DNA of 64,000 bases from NCBI GenBank assembly GCA_039619475.1, contig CM077115.1, positions 551,140,826 to 551,204,825 of the forward strand. Reading direction: 5' to 3'. Under the pieces are notes generated by a model. That model had not been told where the DNA came from. It ran no database searches and saw nothing but the letters and a program-made list of their open reading frames with translations. Of this stretch, positions 50,619 to 61,236 are shown in pieces. Position 1 is the first letter of the stretch. Every line of letters starts with the position of its first letter. The DNA comes from Icerya purchasi (taxonomy: Eukaryota > Arthropoda > Insecta > Hemiptera > Monophlebidae). The position numbers and the translations under genes are program-made.

Positions 50619-52007
50619 TTATTTAGGAATACGATTAAGGTGGGTTATTAGGCTATTTATAATTTTAGTAAATTTAATTTTAGTGCGCCTGTCTGTAATT
50701 AGTAGGTGGCACTCTTTCATTAGTGCAATCAAGCCCGTCATATCTACTGTGTATTCATTAGCTATGGCTACTGGGTCACTTCGTGGGCTTCGACACATGT
50801 CAAGGAAGAGTGAAAAATTTGATAGAGAAAGTACAGCGTTTTGGTTCGTATTGAAGTATGGTTCTAACGGCTGAAGAATTGTTTTAATTAATGAAGGTCC
50901 AGGATCTTCCAACGCAGATTCTTCAGCCGACGATGTTTGATCGACAGATTCGGTGCTGGTTTTTTTGAGTCTTTTCTTTGATTTGGTGTTAGCCTTGGAT
51001 ACAGAAAAGTGAGCAGATGGGTTAGAGGACGTTGAAGAAAGCGACCTTTTACTGTTTTCAAGTGGTGATTTTATAACAGGACTATCGGTCCCTTGAATTA
51101 TTTCATCGGGCGAGGTAATGCCTGCGTGTGATGGAAAGTCGTCTGAAACCAATTTTGCCGGATATGGAGTAGAATTTGGAGAAGCTAAGGGGTGTGAATG
51201 GGCGTCAGGCTCCGAATAATCGGGGTTTGAAATTGCTCCGCAGTTATCTGCTTTATGTCCTGAGGAGTTGCCCTTAAAGCAGACAAGATCATCGGCTGAT
51301 ATGAAAATGCGATAACTTTTGTCATTGGTGTCTAACGTGAAGGAACTTGGTAGTTTTAATTCCTCGTAATTCGTAATATACACTCGTCGACGCCAACTAA
51401 GTATGTGACCAAACTCCTCGTCTAATGGTTTGATTCTAAGTATCGAAATATTCTAGGCTAACTTCCTATTTAGGTTTGATACAAGATGATGTTCCAAGAC
51501 TGCATTGGTTATTTTGGTGGTTGGAGATTTTAATTTACGCGCTTTAATAAAGTGTCCGTTAATTTCGAAGCCACCGTATGTCGTTATAAATGAGTGCACT
51601 AAGTGTGCATTTTTCAGAAATACAATAACACGGTTTCCACTTACTCGTGAAGCCGCTATTATATTTTTTGCCCCTTGAACTAAATTTTTCAGAGCTGTTA
51701 GGTAGTCTAATATTTTATATTCTAATATGTGATTGAAAACTATGCCTTGTTCTTCCGTGGGGTGATTAAAATTTTGGACCGGTGTTAACTTTTTTTGCTG
51801 AAGCGTAGAAGCATATGTGACGTTATTATTAATTGAAACATTATTATTTGCTAGATGATCTTTTGATGGAATTTCTACGGGTAAGGATGACGAAGATGGA
51901 GCAGCAGTAGATAGATGGTTTAGTGTGGTCGGGGCCATGCCGACCGCGGTAGAGGTAGCGTCTATACTTAGTGTTGCAGAGATAAGAAACTCGAAAAGCG
52001 AACACAA
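50619..52007 (-). pseudogene. LINE-4 ORF1 in two frames
   Basis: 51453-52007 (184 codons) has the Asn/Ser-rich start and 'GNRVIVFLKNAHLVHSFI', matching LINE-1 ORF1. 50619-51383 (254 codons) continues with 'DDLVCFKGNSSGHKADNC', a CCHC knuckle whose second Cys is Gly, then a Ser/Pro-rich tail and 'YTVDMTGLIALMKECHLLIT' at the end. A stop in 'ISIF*' near 51455 separates the parts. Confidence 0.75.
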
Positions 52008-52131
52008 TTACCGATTTTAACTAGTTAAATTTAAAACTGAATTGAGATGTACGATATATTTTTATTGAGTATATGGTAACACCGTTAATCTGATGAGCTG
52101 CAGCCCAGTTGTTTTTCAAATAATACTGGGA

Positions 52132-52153
52132 AAAAAAAAAAAAAAAAAAAAAA
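52132..52153 (+). repeat. A-run
   Basis: An uninterrupted run of about 22 A follows 'tactggg', inside the hAT-ended element. It may be the tail of a small retroposed fragment. Confidence 0.7.
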
Positions 52154-52210
52154 TCTTACCGACCGGAACAATCGTAACGAACAAAACCGATGTGATTATA
52201 GTTTACAAAA

Positions 52211-52297
52211 GCCGAGGAAGTAAATGTTTACGATAAGCCTAACCGAGGGAGTAAATGTTTACGATAAGTGAACCGAGGGAGGAAATGTTTACGATAA
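52211..52297 (+). repeat. 30-bp tandem repeat, three units
   Basis: Three units read like 'accgagggagtaaatgttta' followed by 'cgataagtga'. They lie within the hAT-ended element's right side. Confidence 0.85.
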
Positions 52298-53162
52298 CGA
52301 ATGTCGCTGAGGTATGTTTGAGCGTGAGCACGATTTCATCTGTTTTTTAGGCGAACGAGCGATGAACACAGAACGCACAACCGATTACATGGTGTAGAGA
52401 TACGTTTCCGTTTTTATAACTGATTTCTACTGTATCTTATAATTTGTCATTTTATTATACTTTTTTTGGTGAGACATGCATTATGTAAAACTGATACCGT
52501 TCAAGATGTTGGCTGAATATTTTAGTATAAAAATTTAATTTTTTTTTTTCTTTTTAAGCAAATTCAAAATAATTGTAATAATTGATAAATTAAAATAATG
52601 ATAAAATATAAATATTACATAGACTTAAAAAAACATTAACAAACGTTTTGCAAAATTTTAACTTTTGTTTGTTTTTTAATGTACTTAAATAAAAATATGT
52701 AACGAGTTTTCACGGTTCATATTATTAAAATTAAAATTAAAATTTCTGGTAGAAACCACATCACTGTTAAAAATACTACTAACGTTTTGAATATGTATGC
52801 ACAGTCGATGATTGGGAACACAGTTTAGTTTTTAATGATAGACAGCGTATAGTTCATTTTAATATTTTTAATAGTGCCGTAGTTTCTACCTAAAATTGTA
52901 ATTTTACTTAAGGATAAAACGTGCTAATTATATTTTCACTGAGTTTTTCGACACTTAAACGAATTAAAACATTTTTACGTAGCACACTGTGTGAAGAAAG
53001 GCTAAATGCTTTAACTATGTTATCAATGAAAAACAAATGTTCCACAATATTCCTAACTTTCATGAAACTGTTATAGATTTTTTTTTCTTTAAAGAAAGGT
53101 AGAAGAATAGATTTAGTTTACAAGACTTTTAATTGAAAATTATTAATATTATGAGCACACAA

Positions 53163-53170
53163 ACACAGGC

Positions 53171-53202
<32 letters not shown>

Positions 53203-53213
53203 TTTTTTTTTTT
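53163..53213 (+). repeat. CA/TA microsatellite with T-run
   Basis: 'acatacatacatatatatat' continues into TA units and then T residues. Confidence 0.9.
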
Positions 53214-53504
53214 TTGATAAAAATTTTTCAATAAATATTTGTGTAATATTTAATATATTTAATTATGAACCTCCACTTCTGTTACTCACGAGCCGCCACT
53301 GGGTACTTCATTAATATTTTATGCAAAAAAATTTTTATTACGAGTATAACTAATAACATATATGTAATTTTTATTAATGTGTTCATATACGGGGTAATTC
53401 ATTTATGTGAATTATTAATATATAAATTAAAATGATGGAAATTATTAATAGTACGAATATTAGTGAAAAATGTATTGTTATATATAAAATAAATATGCAA
53501 AGAA

Positions 53505-53985
53505 AAATTTTACAAATATCGGTCGCTGTTTAGCGCCTTTTATCGCACGTCTTGCAACACGGTGCAATCTATCAATCGCTTCCTTTGGAATTTTTAACTG
53601 AAATTTGTCTCGCGATAGTTCAATTACGCAATCATCATTGTCTTCTTCGTTATTTTCCGGTATATCACATAAATTCGCAACGCATTTCTTCTCGAATACT
53701 GTTCAAGTTCATCGATCGAACGTGAGTTATCGCTATTATTAATTCGATCTAAATTTTTATTAAATTCGGCGATGGAATTTTACAACGTAATGTTAACCGC
53801 TTCAGTAATATTCTGCACACTGGATTCTAATTTATCATCGATAGCAAAAGTTATTATACTGCTCTTTACTACATTTTCAATGGACTCAGCCGTTAACTGA
53901 GCACCATCAGATTTCGTAATTGCAGAACTGAATATTTCTCTTAACTACGGCACGCGTTACTTTAGGTCCAGTAGACATTTCCTTT
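53505..53985 (-). pseudogene. LINE ORF1-like remnant (coiled-coil type)
   Basis: On the minus strand a broken frame begins 'MSTGPKVTRAV' near 53983. It contains 'SIDELEQYSRRNALRI' and, in another frame, 'KIPKEAIDRLHRVARRAIK'. 'EQYSRRNxLRI' followed by 'IxRxHR' is the pattern of ORF1 proteins carried by some CR1/RTE-like elements. The RT is not adjacent. It lies just outside the hAT-ended element. Confidence 0.5.
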
Positions 53986-54144
53986 TATTCGTTTTTCTTG
54001 CTCCTCGTTTTAACGTGAAATAGTATAAAAATTTACAATATTCGCAAAAATAAACGTACCAAATAACGATATACGTTGTCCGGATAAGTGTTAGTATAAA
54101 CACCGTAACACATACTGCGTGTTATGGTGTTTATCTCTTGGAAA

Positions 54145-54620
54145 ATCGGTGTTAATTTTCATAAAAATCGTTTTTGAAAGTATCTAGTTAATTTAAAGCA
54201 ATGTTAATGACGTTTATCGTATGGTATTTTTAATCGATAGAAATTTTTTTTATCCAAGCATTTTTCTTTCGTTTTTTCTTTTTTCTCCATACGAAATAAA
54301 AACCGTATCCGTGCTATTGTTTCGTTTGATTCTAGCGGTGATATTTTTAAATTTAAAAAAAGCAATAACCGACTTTTAATCTATATTAAATTGAACGGCT
54401 TACAAATAGTGGCGATTTACATTTCTATTTTTCAAACTTTTTTAACCTCTTCCAATATTTATTAAAGAAGACGTTATTCCTTTGGCACCAATGATAGATA
54501 GTGTGTACAATTAACGTTGTAAAAAACTATTATTAAAAGCTACTTTGAAGTTAATTTACTAAATATTTTTTCTTTTTTTTAAAGAATGACATCGTCAATT
54601 GAAATTAACTTTTTTATCAG
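54145..54620 (+). repeat. 5' flank of Kelch block, copy 3 (empty site)
   Basis: Matches 7967-8417 and continues without the 1.57-kb element found in copy 2. The target TTTTTTAT occurs once, near 54616. Confidence 0.8.
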
Positions 54621-54777
54621 TATTATATCGTCTGGGGTTTCAGAGGTTTCGTCCTCATGGCGACGTCCGAAGCATTGAATGTTGTATACGTTCATGTTTA
54701 TAAAATACCGAATTAGATAATTTAATGTTTTTAAAATAACGAAAATATTTTCTGATTTGTTATAGAATTGAAACAGA

Positions 54778-56513
54778 ATGGATGACGTTACAGCCCAAAA
54801 CATTGTGCTGAAGTTAAATGAATGGAGAAATGTCGGTATAAAGTGCGACGTAATTCTTATTGTTGGCGAGCAAAAGTTCCATGCGCACAAGTACATTCTC
54901 ACAGCTGCCATTGAATTCTTCGATAAGTTATTTACAGGTGACTTTATCGAAAAGGAAAAAGACGTCATCACTTTGGAGCATGTTGACTCGATTGGATTTA
55001 AATTAATTTTGGACTACGTATATACATACGCAAGAAGTTAAAATAGATGACTACAATTTTCAACAAGTTTTATCTGTAGCTAATTATTATCAAATTGAAT
55101 GTTTGATAGAAAAGTTATTAGCTTATTTGAATTGTATTATTAGTGCCGATAACGGATTCTATTATTACCGTTTAGCTGATTCTGTTGGAATGGAGAAGTT
55201 AAAGCAGTTTACTAAAGAATTTATACGAAACGATTTTCTTTCGTGTTCGAGTTGTGCAGCATTTCTTGATGTAACGTATGCAGTTCTGCTTGAATTTATT
55301 GACAGTCCGATAAAAGATGAACTAGATAGATTTAAGATTATAACGAGGTGGATTCGGAATGATTTAAATAAACGATCCAATTATTTATCGCATCTTATTG
55401 AACATGTTCGTTTTGAGTACGTCAAGAGTGACATAATATTAATCGAAATTTTGGAATATCAGTTGGTAAAAAACAATCCGGAAATTAGTAAAGCTATAAA
55501 GAAGAGAAGAATGATGCCAGATGGAATGTGTATTTACGGCATGGATGGATCAGATCTAGTAAGATTAGACATACTGAATCGAAATTACTAGCAGTATACA
55601 CGGTGGCAAAGACGAAACTGGATTATGTTAAGTTACAAATCATTTCTGCTGCTGGCACGATATACATGTCTACTTTCAACTACCGTAGTCACAATACATT
55701 ATATCGTGTTGAAAATTCTCAGTGGGTAATTTTAAATAAGAATTATGATAGGTTAGTACCCAATCAGAGTATAGTATACTCTGAAAAACATAAAACTATT
55801 TACGAAAATAATGAATGTAAAATATATTCTTATAATTTGGATACATACAAAGAATTCCGTTGTCGAGTATAATAGTAATTCCGAAGGTTATAAAATTTCT
55901 GGACCATTAGTTTGCTATGATGATTTTATTTATACAGTTTCAGAAACTAGCTGTGGTGTTTACATATTACAGTATGATCATGGGCGTCGCCAGCGGGGGG
56001 CAGGGAGGGGCAGCCCCCCCCCCTCTGGAACCTTGAAACTTTTAATCAACTGACATTGATGAGTATTCATAAGTGCATAATCATGGACAATTTGTAAAGC
56101 TTATGTTTTAATTAAGATTTTATTCTCGTTTAATAAAACATTAAGCCTTTGCAACTTATAAATTTTATTTTTCCGATAACTCATATCCTCTTTCTATCAT
56201 CTTGCCCCCTCCCAGGCTCGTATGATCTGCTTAATAAGAAATCGGTTTTGAGGAGTCGATTATCAACATATTCCGAAGGGATTCAAAGCGCCGTTTTGGG
56301 TGACAAGATGTTTATCATGGGCGGTAGTTTAGTACAGATGTACGATATTACCAATGATCAATAGTAGAAAATCGAGAAAAATATCGAAATATTTTTTACC
56401 ATTCGTTGATCACATACCGAAATGGACTATATGCCATTAGAAAAACATGCGATGTTATTGATGTATTTGATTCCTCAAAAATGGATTGGACCGACGAAAT
56501 TCATCTGAAGATA
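54778..56513 (+). pseudogene. BTB-BACK-Kelch paralog, copy 3
   Basis: BTB codons start at ATG 54778 ('MDDVTAQNIVLKLNEWRN'). A 4-bp insertion near 55027 ('tacatacgcaag' against 'tacacaag') shifts the frame. BACK is open at 55103-55591 with Cys at the codon that is UGA in copy 2. A second shift falls near 55580, a MITE interrupts the propeller at 55980-56219, and small deletions follow near 56362. The last recognisable stretch is 'KMDWTDEIHL' near 56490. The 5' splice-acceptor region is kept. It is clearly non-functional but preserves the ancestral residues. Confidence 0.88.
55980..56219. mobile_element. hAT-type MITE inserted in Kelch copy 3, right end lost
   Basis: Same family as 16026-16316 (left end ATGGGCGTCGCCAGCGGGG). 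GTATGATC flanks it at 55972-55979 and 56220-56227, and the uninterrupted Kelch sequence has it once. The right terminal inverted repeat is missing: the element stops at 'ccctcccaggctc'. Confidence 0.85.
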
Positions 56514-56640
56514 GGGCGTGAGTGGCGTAGCGAAATGGGGAGGCAGAGGCGGCACTGTTAGGGGGCGAAAAAAATTCATAATACATAATAATAATATCTT
56601 GTAAAAATTTGAACCATTTCATTTCATAGTTTTGTCGCAC
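56514..56640 (+). mobile_element. Possible hAT-end fragment
   Basis: Kelch similarity ends at 'catctgaag' and is followed by 'gagtggcgtagcgaaatggg', resembling the CAGTGGCGTAGC ends of insect hAT elements. No partner end or target duplication was found. Confidence 0.3.
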
Positions 56641-56836
56641 CTACAATTCGGACCGATTAAAACGAGCGCAGGGAACTTTTTATTACTTATTCTGTGACGG
56701 AACCGGGGAATCCCTCCTTTTTTTAAATTGAATGTAACAATCTTGCTGTGACTGGCAACATCCTCTGTACTGACTTGCAGTGATTCCCCCTGTTTTATTT
56801 TGTACTCGGATTGTTTACGACTAATATTCAACAAGA

Positions 56837-57160
56837 ATGATTTCTTATTCTGTAGTCAAGAGAATCTCCGAAGACGACACATATGAGATTGCAGCGGCAG
56901 TCACCGAAAGTGGCCAGGCAGAGGTAACTACTGCTCATATCTCCCGACTACGACTGTGGAAGTCTTCCAACGAGGTAGAGAACCAAGTGACGAAGCTGAA
57001 CCGGAATCATCCGTTACTGAGAATTTAATCGACGAAGAAGAAACCGAGAGATATGATATCCAGGAACCAAACCCCCGAGCGGAAATGAGCATTAGAGAAC
57101 TTCCCCGTCGAACTCAACGAATAGTTCAACAGTCAAGGTGGTACCGGGACTATGTAATGA
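56837..57160 (+). pseudogene. Gypsy-like Pol C-terminus
   Basis: The frame at 56837 reads 'SYSVVKRISEDDTYEIAAAV' and 'AHISRLRLWKSSNE', the GPY/F-type end of a Gypsy integrase. An overlapping frame (56956-57225) continues with an acidic tail ('EPESSVTENLIDEEETERYD') and 'PRRTQRIVQQSRWYRDYV'. The rest of Pol is absent upstream, so this is a 5'-truncated element. Protease, RT and integrase core are not present. Confidence 0.6.
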
Positions 57161-57330
57161 AGTGTGTATATATAATTTTGTTTATATCTCTAGTTTTATT
57201 TTCTTTCGGTTGCGTTTATTTATAATGCTTACGATGCACGTTGATCTAAATTGAAGTTTCTTCCCGAAATCGACTTCTGGTTGATGTCTGAGGGCAGACA
57301 TCCGTCAGAATGGGCCGAGAATGTTGTCAT

Positions 57331-57887
57331 CATTTTTTTTTTAATTTCCATCTTGTCCCCACTTAGCTATCTATTTCCGCTTTTCGTTTTTACTTCCTTG
57401 TAGCTGTTCTTTTATTCTTTTAATACCTTTTCTTCTTTTTTATTTTTCCTCCGTATTTTATTTTTAATTTTGCGTACCGAGGTCCGTTTATATTTAACAA
57501 TTATTTCTATTTTATTTTGCCGCAATGTTTATATTTTATTTTTATTTGTTAATTGCATGCTAACGCCTAGAGTTAAAAGGTTGCCATATTGTCAGGATAG
57601 CGTCGGTATTCTTTTTGAACAACATGGCTGTCGCGGTCGGCATCAGGTAGTTTTTACTGTTAGAGGTGCGTGTGCAGCGAAGTGGCGTGGGCCATTGTGG
57701 GTTTTGTTTTGTTTTGCGGGAGAAACGTGTCTCCTTTAAGTGTACGAAGCTATAAAGCGTGTGGTGTATCGTTTTATATATATTTTCGTCGTTCGTAAAA
57801 ATCGTGTTTATGTAAAATTAATAAAGAGGAGAATTTGGTAGATTTTATAAATGTTTTTAATAAATAACCTTGATTACAGTTACACAG
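57331..57887 (+). mobile_element. Probable 3' LTR of the Gypsy-like element
   Basis: After 'gggccgagaa', which could serve as a polypurine tract, the sequence starts TGTTGTCATC. About 557 bp later it reaches 'gattacagttaca'. The TGT...ACA ends, 'aataaagagg' near 57821 and the position after the Pol end fit an LTR. There is no second LTR for comparison, so the borders are approximate. Confidence 0.45.
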
Positions 57888-57928
57888 TTATGTATTTTAG
57901 ATTTGTTCGTTTATTTTCTGTGATCATC

Positions 57929-58075
57929 TGTTTTTTTTTTTTTTTTTTTTTTTTTATTGGCCTAAACATCTGTTGTGTTTTGTTTATTTTTGTGTAAAAT
58001 ACGTTAGTTTAAAATTTCGGCCGACAACAGTAGTATATAATAATAAAAATTTGATTTGATTTGATCTGATACATT
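57929..58075. repeat. T-run and (TTGAT)n-ended fragment
   Basis: A run of about 26 T (57930-57955) is followed by 115 bp ending 'tttgatttgatttgatctga'. Short GATTT repeats are common at LINE 3' ends; this may be a small LINE tail fragment. Confidence 0.35.
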
Positions 58076-58633
58076 TTTTTCAGTTTGTTACAATCTTTAA
58101 AGAAAATTAATAACAAAACAACATTTCAGCGTGCTAGTAAAATAACGGCTACTTTTTATTGGCAATATTTAGAAGAATTATTTATCGGAACTTTCGTATC
58201 AAAAGATTTTGATATTGTTAAGAAAAGTATTTCTTGCGATACATCATTTTCTTAATTTCTAAATTAATAATTTATAAATACAATCATTCTCGTAACTGTT
58301 GAATAACAGTTTTATAATATTCGGTTTTTACCCTCATCTATTTTTGATAAGAAATGAGCAACTTTGATACCGACTATCTAGTAAAGGAAGCTGGTGTAAT
58401 TAACTTTTCATATATCGGATTATTAGTATTACATTTGTCCTTATTATTTTAAAATATCTATTTTCGGTCCTTTTTGGTTTTGTTACTTACATAATTTATT
58501 TATTTTTTTTTTTTTTTGAGTTAGATTTTATTCCTTTTACTTGTTTTTCTTCTTTCTTTCTTGGACTTCAACAATGGATGATTACCCGATACGGAAAGGA
58601 GACTTGAAGCACAATATTACAAAGGAGAAAAGT

Positions 58634-58892
58634 GCATAGGAACCAAGGCAAATATACTAGACTACGCCTGGAGTAAAAAGATACATAGGAACCAAGGCAA
58701 ATATAATAAAGAAAGATACATTGACTCTAGACTACGCCTGGAGTAAAAAGATACATAGGAACCAAGGCAAATATAATAAAGAAAGATACATTGACTCTAG
58801 ACTACGCCTGGAGTAAAAAGATACATAGGAACCAAGGCAAACATAATAAAGAAAGATACATTGACTCTAGACTACGCCTGGAGTAAAAAGAT
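58634..58892 (+). repeat. 70-bp tandem array, 3.7 units
   Basis: Units at 58683-58752, 58753-58822 and 58823-58892 are almost identical ('acataggaaccaaggcaaat...gtaaaaagat'). A 49-bp shortened unit precedes them. Copy A holds one unit, so the array grew after the copies separated. Confidence 0.95.
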
Positions 58893-59192
58893 GCATATTA
58901 TTATTATTATCTCTCTTCAGTCACATTGCTCGATTCTGAGCGTTGTGACTACCTATTTGTGCATTCTAGCCGTACGGCATAGGTAGTTTTCATGGCAATT
59001 GCTATATGCAACGCGAGTGTACACCCAAGACTACATTCGGAACTGATTGTTACCACTTGTTATCACGCTACAAATGTAGTCTCGAGTGTGTCTTCTGTAT
59101 ACTAACTAGCGCGCATATGATGGAATATGTGATGATCTGCTTTTGTCTTTCACGTGATTATTAGCGATTATTTAATGTTTTCGTAATAATTT

Positions 59193-59263
59193 CTATCGTC
59201 GTCTGAGATTGAACTCAAGACTTCCGTAACAAAAGTCAAATGGTTTAGCAACTAGGCTTTTAC
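59193..59263 (-). other. tRNA-like segment in repeat K
   Basis: The minus strand reads 'CCTAGTTGCTAAACCATTTG' then 'TTGAGTTCAATCTCAG', resembling the A box and B box (GTTCAATC) of RNA polymerase III promoters and a T-arm with stem TTGAG/CTCAG. The anticodon stem does not pair well, so it is not a functional tRNA. The same segment is at 27543-27612 in copy A. It suggests a SINE-like head. Confidence 0.4.
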
Positions 59264-59599
59264 AACGACGCTTATTATTATTGTATTATTGTGTATATTA
59301 TATTATACGAGTATTAAAGTATGTTCTATTATCAAATTATTTATTGAATACGATGTAATTAGCAATGTGTACTTACTGTTATGTTTAATTTACATTTCCG
59401 ATATTTACGGTAAGTGAATTTACTTGAATACTTTGCATACTTCATGTACTTAGTAAGTTTATTCTACTTTATAAATAGTTTCATCTTAAACTAATAAATT
59501 ATTTAAAGAAGTAGTTGTAAGCAAATAGTGAAATTTAAATATTGTTATAGTTGTATTATATGTGTTACATATCTTTAAATCGGGCCTAGGATATTTTGG

Positions 59600-60990
59600 T
59601 TTTACCGTTTGTAATATTTTCAATAATATATTTGCGCCTCTCTTTGTAGTTAGTCAAATGAGTCTTAACTGATTCTGGTAGTAAATTATAAAACACTGAA
59701 CCTGTATAAAAAGCTTAATTTCTCATATGCTATTTATTTACTATGGGCAACTCTACCCCCGGCGCTCTTGTAATTCCTAACCTAGTCGAAATATCAAATT
59801 TTTCTTTATTTTTACATATAAAGTTCAAAAACTGTACTTTATATAGTTGTTGTAGGTTTAGTAAATTATTGTTTTTGTTATTTTTATTTGCTATAGTGCT
59901 AATTACTCTAGCTTAAAGCTTCTTTACCCTAGCGTATAATTCCATAAGATATAAGCGGCTGAATTAATGAAAGGTATATAATCTTTTTAACTGTGAGTCA
60001 GAGAAAAATTGTTTTAGATAGTAAAACAGATAATTCAGTTTTCTTACTTTTATTTGAACATACGCAGTGTGTCTGCACCAAGTTAATTTCTGATCCAAAT
60101 AGATTCCCTGATATTTAACCTCATTTACTCTTTCTATCGGCTTATTTTGAAATAAAACTCCGAAGTTGTCCCAGTTACTTTTTTGTTGATAAGTATATAG
60201 AACATATTTCGTTTTATCTGTATTTAGAATTAGGCGATTTTTACAGATCCATTCAGCTACTGTATTCACATTATTCTGTATAAGGTATAAGATTTCGGGA
60301 AAATGAGAATGAGCAACGAGTACTATGTCATTTGTGTAGCAAGAAATTTTCCCTGAAATATTTGTATTCAATAAGTCATTAATATATACATATTAAAAAT
60401 AAGCAAGGTCCGAGGATGCTTCCTTGAGATACTCCGAATTTTTGGATTAAATTATCACTTCAGATACCGTTTGTTTTCGTTACATAAGTTCTTGACCTAA
60501 ACACGTTATGTATATTTCCTCGAAAGCCACATTCATACAGTTTTTTAAGTAATATATTGTGGTCTACCAGGTCAAATGCTTTTCAAAAGTCTAAATATAC
60601 GGCTGCCACAGAATGGCCTAGCTCCACATTTTTTGCAATGTAAGTCACATGATTAAACAATGCGAGGTCAGTATCTTTTCCTTGCACAAAAGTAAACTGA
60701 TTTTCATTGAAAAATTTAATACTCTGTAAATAGTTCACTATCAGTTCCTCCATACATTTTTCAAAAATTCTTGCGATGGTAGGTAATATGCAAATTGGTC
60801 TGTAATTTGAGGCGTCTGTTTCTTTACCAGTTTTGTATATGAGAGTAATAATACCTAATTTTGTAAATTTCAGTGAATTTACCTGATTTTACCAATTCAT
60901 TGAATATGCATGTTAAAAGTTCTTCAACGTTATTTATGTTTAAACAATTAATATAAGTTACTTTTCATCATGTCTTTGCGCGGTTTTGTA
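59600..60990 (-). pseudogene. CR1/Jockey-like LINE RT remnant
   Basis: Minus-strand frames run in order: 'RPICILPTIARIFEKCMEEL' near 60780, 'VAAVYLDF' then 'KAFDLVDHNILLKKLYECGF' near 60590, 'SQGSILGPCLFLIYINDLLN' near 60410, and the open frame 59964-60371 with 'YTND' in place of the catalytic YADD and 'LILNTDKTKYVLY'. The thumb follows to about 59640. There are multiple stops. Endonuclease and ORF1 are absent. Confidence 0.8.
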
Positions 60991-61235
60991 TAAAAAGAGT
61001 TACTGGGGAGTTATTTATTGATTCGATTGTTGAGCATGAAGTGATTATAGATGTCTTTTTCCTGCACTCAAGTTATACTCGTTTTAATTAATATCAGTTA
61101 TTTTACATCAACTGTTTGTATTAATTTAGTATAAAAGGATGTGTCAGCAAGGTATTTGTTGATTTGTGTGCTGACCATTGAAGTGATCAGACGTGTTTTC
61201 TCCTGCGTTCAAGTTTGTCTTATGTTTAATTTGTA
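60985..61235 (+). promoter_or_regulatory. Duplicated TATA-box segment upstream of the polymerase remnant
   Basis: TATAAAA occurs at 60989-60995 and again at 61130-61136. Each is followed by similar sequence ('ttattgattcg' and 'ttgttgatttg', then 'catgaagtgatta' and 'cattgaagtgatc', then 'tcctgcactcaagtt' and 'tcctgcgttcaagtt'). The spacing of 141 bp makes this a tandem duplication of a promoter-like segment just ahead of the polymerase frame. Confidence 0.5.
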
Positions 61236-61236
61236 A

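Larger units (their letters stand above)
46945..52010 (-). mobile_element. LINE-4 of this window: I-type non-LTR element, decaying
   Basis: Minus-strand ORF1, endonuclease, RT and RNase H follow in order over 5 kb with several frameshifts. The 3' end has a (GAA)n tail on its own strand (46948-46967) rather than poly-A. It relates to LINE-1 of this window ('SWNCNGYY', 'IICLQE'). It sits wholly inside the hAT-ended element. Confidence 0.85.
45645..53301. mobile_element. hAT-ended element, 7.66 kb including a nested LINE
   Basis: It starts CAGTGGTGGCTCGT and ends ACGAGCCGCCACTG, inverted with one mismatch. The 8-bp sequence GGTACTTC flanks both ends (45637-45644 and 53302-53309). The left 1.3 kb and right 1.3 kb have no transposase, so the element is non-autonomous. 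A 5-kb minus-strand LINE lies between them. Without the LINE it would be about 2.6 kb. Exact duplication at that distance argues that the whole block was once a single insertion. Confidence 0.82.
58084..59325 (+). repeat. Repeat K, copy B, uninterrupted
   Basis: About 1.24 kb is shared with copy A (17021-27671 minus the two LINEs). It begins with the exon-like frame and stop (58253-58255) and contains the intact target sites of LINE-1 (about 58283) and LINE-2 (59008/59009). It ends at 'attaaagtat'. It has four 70-bp units where copy A has one. Confidence 0.9.

Noticed and set aside
59193..59263. A functional tRNA gene on the minus strand
   Set aside because: The A and B boxes are recognisable, but the anticodon stem does not pair and the T-loop is one base short. 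It is kept only as a tRNA-like part of repeat K.
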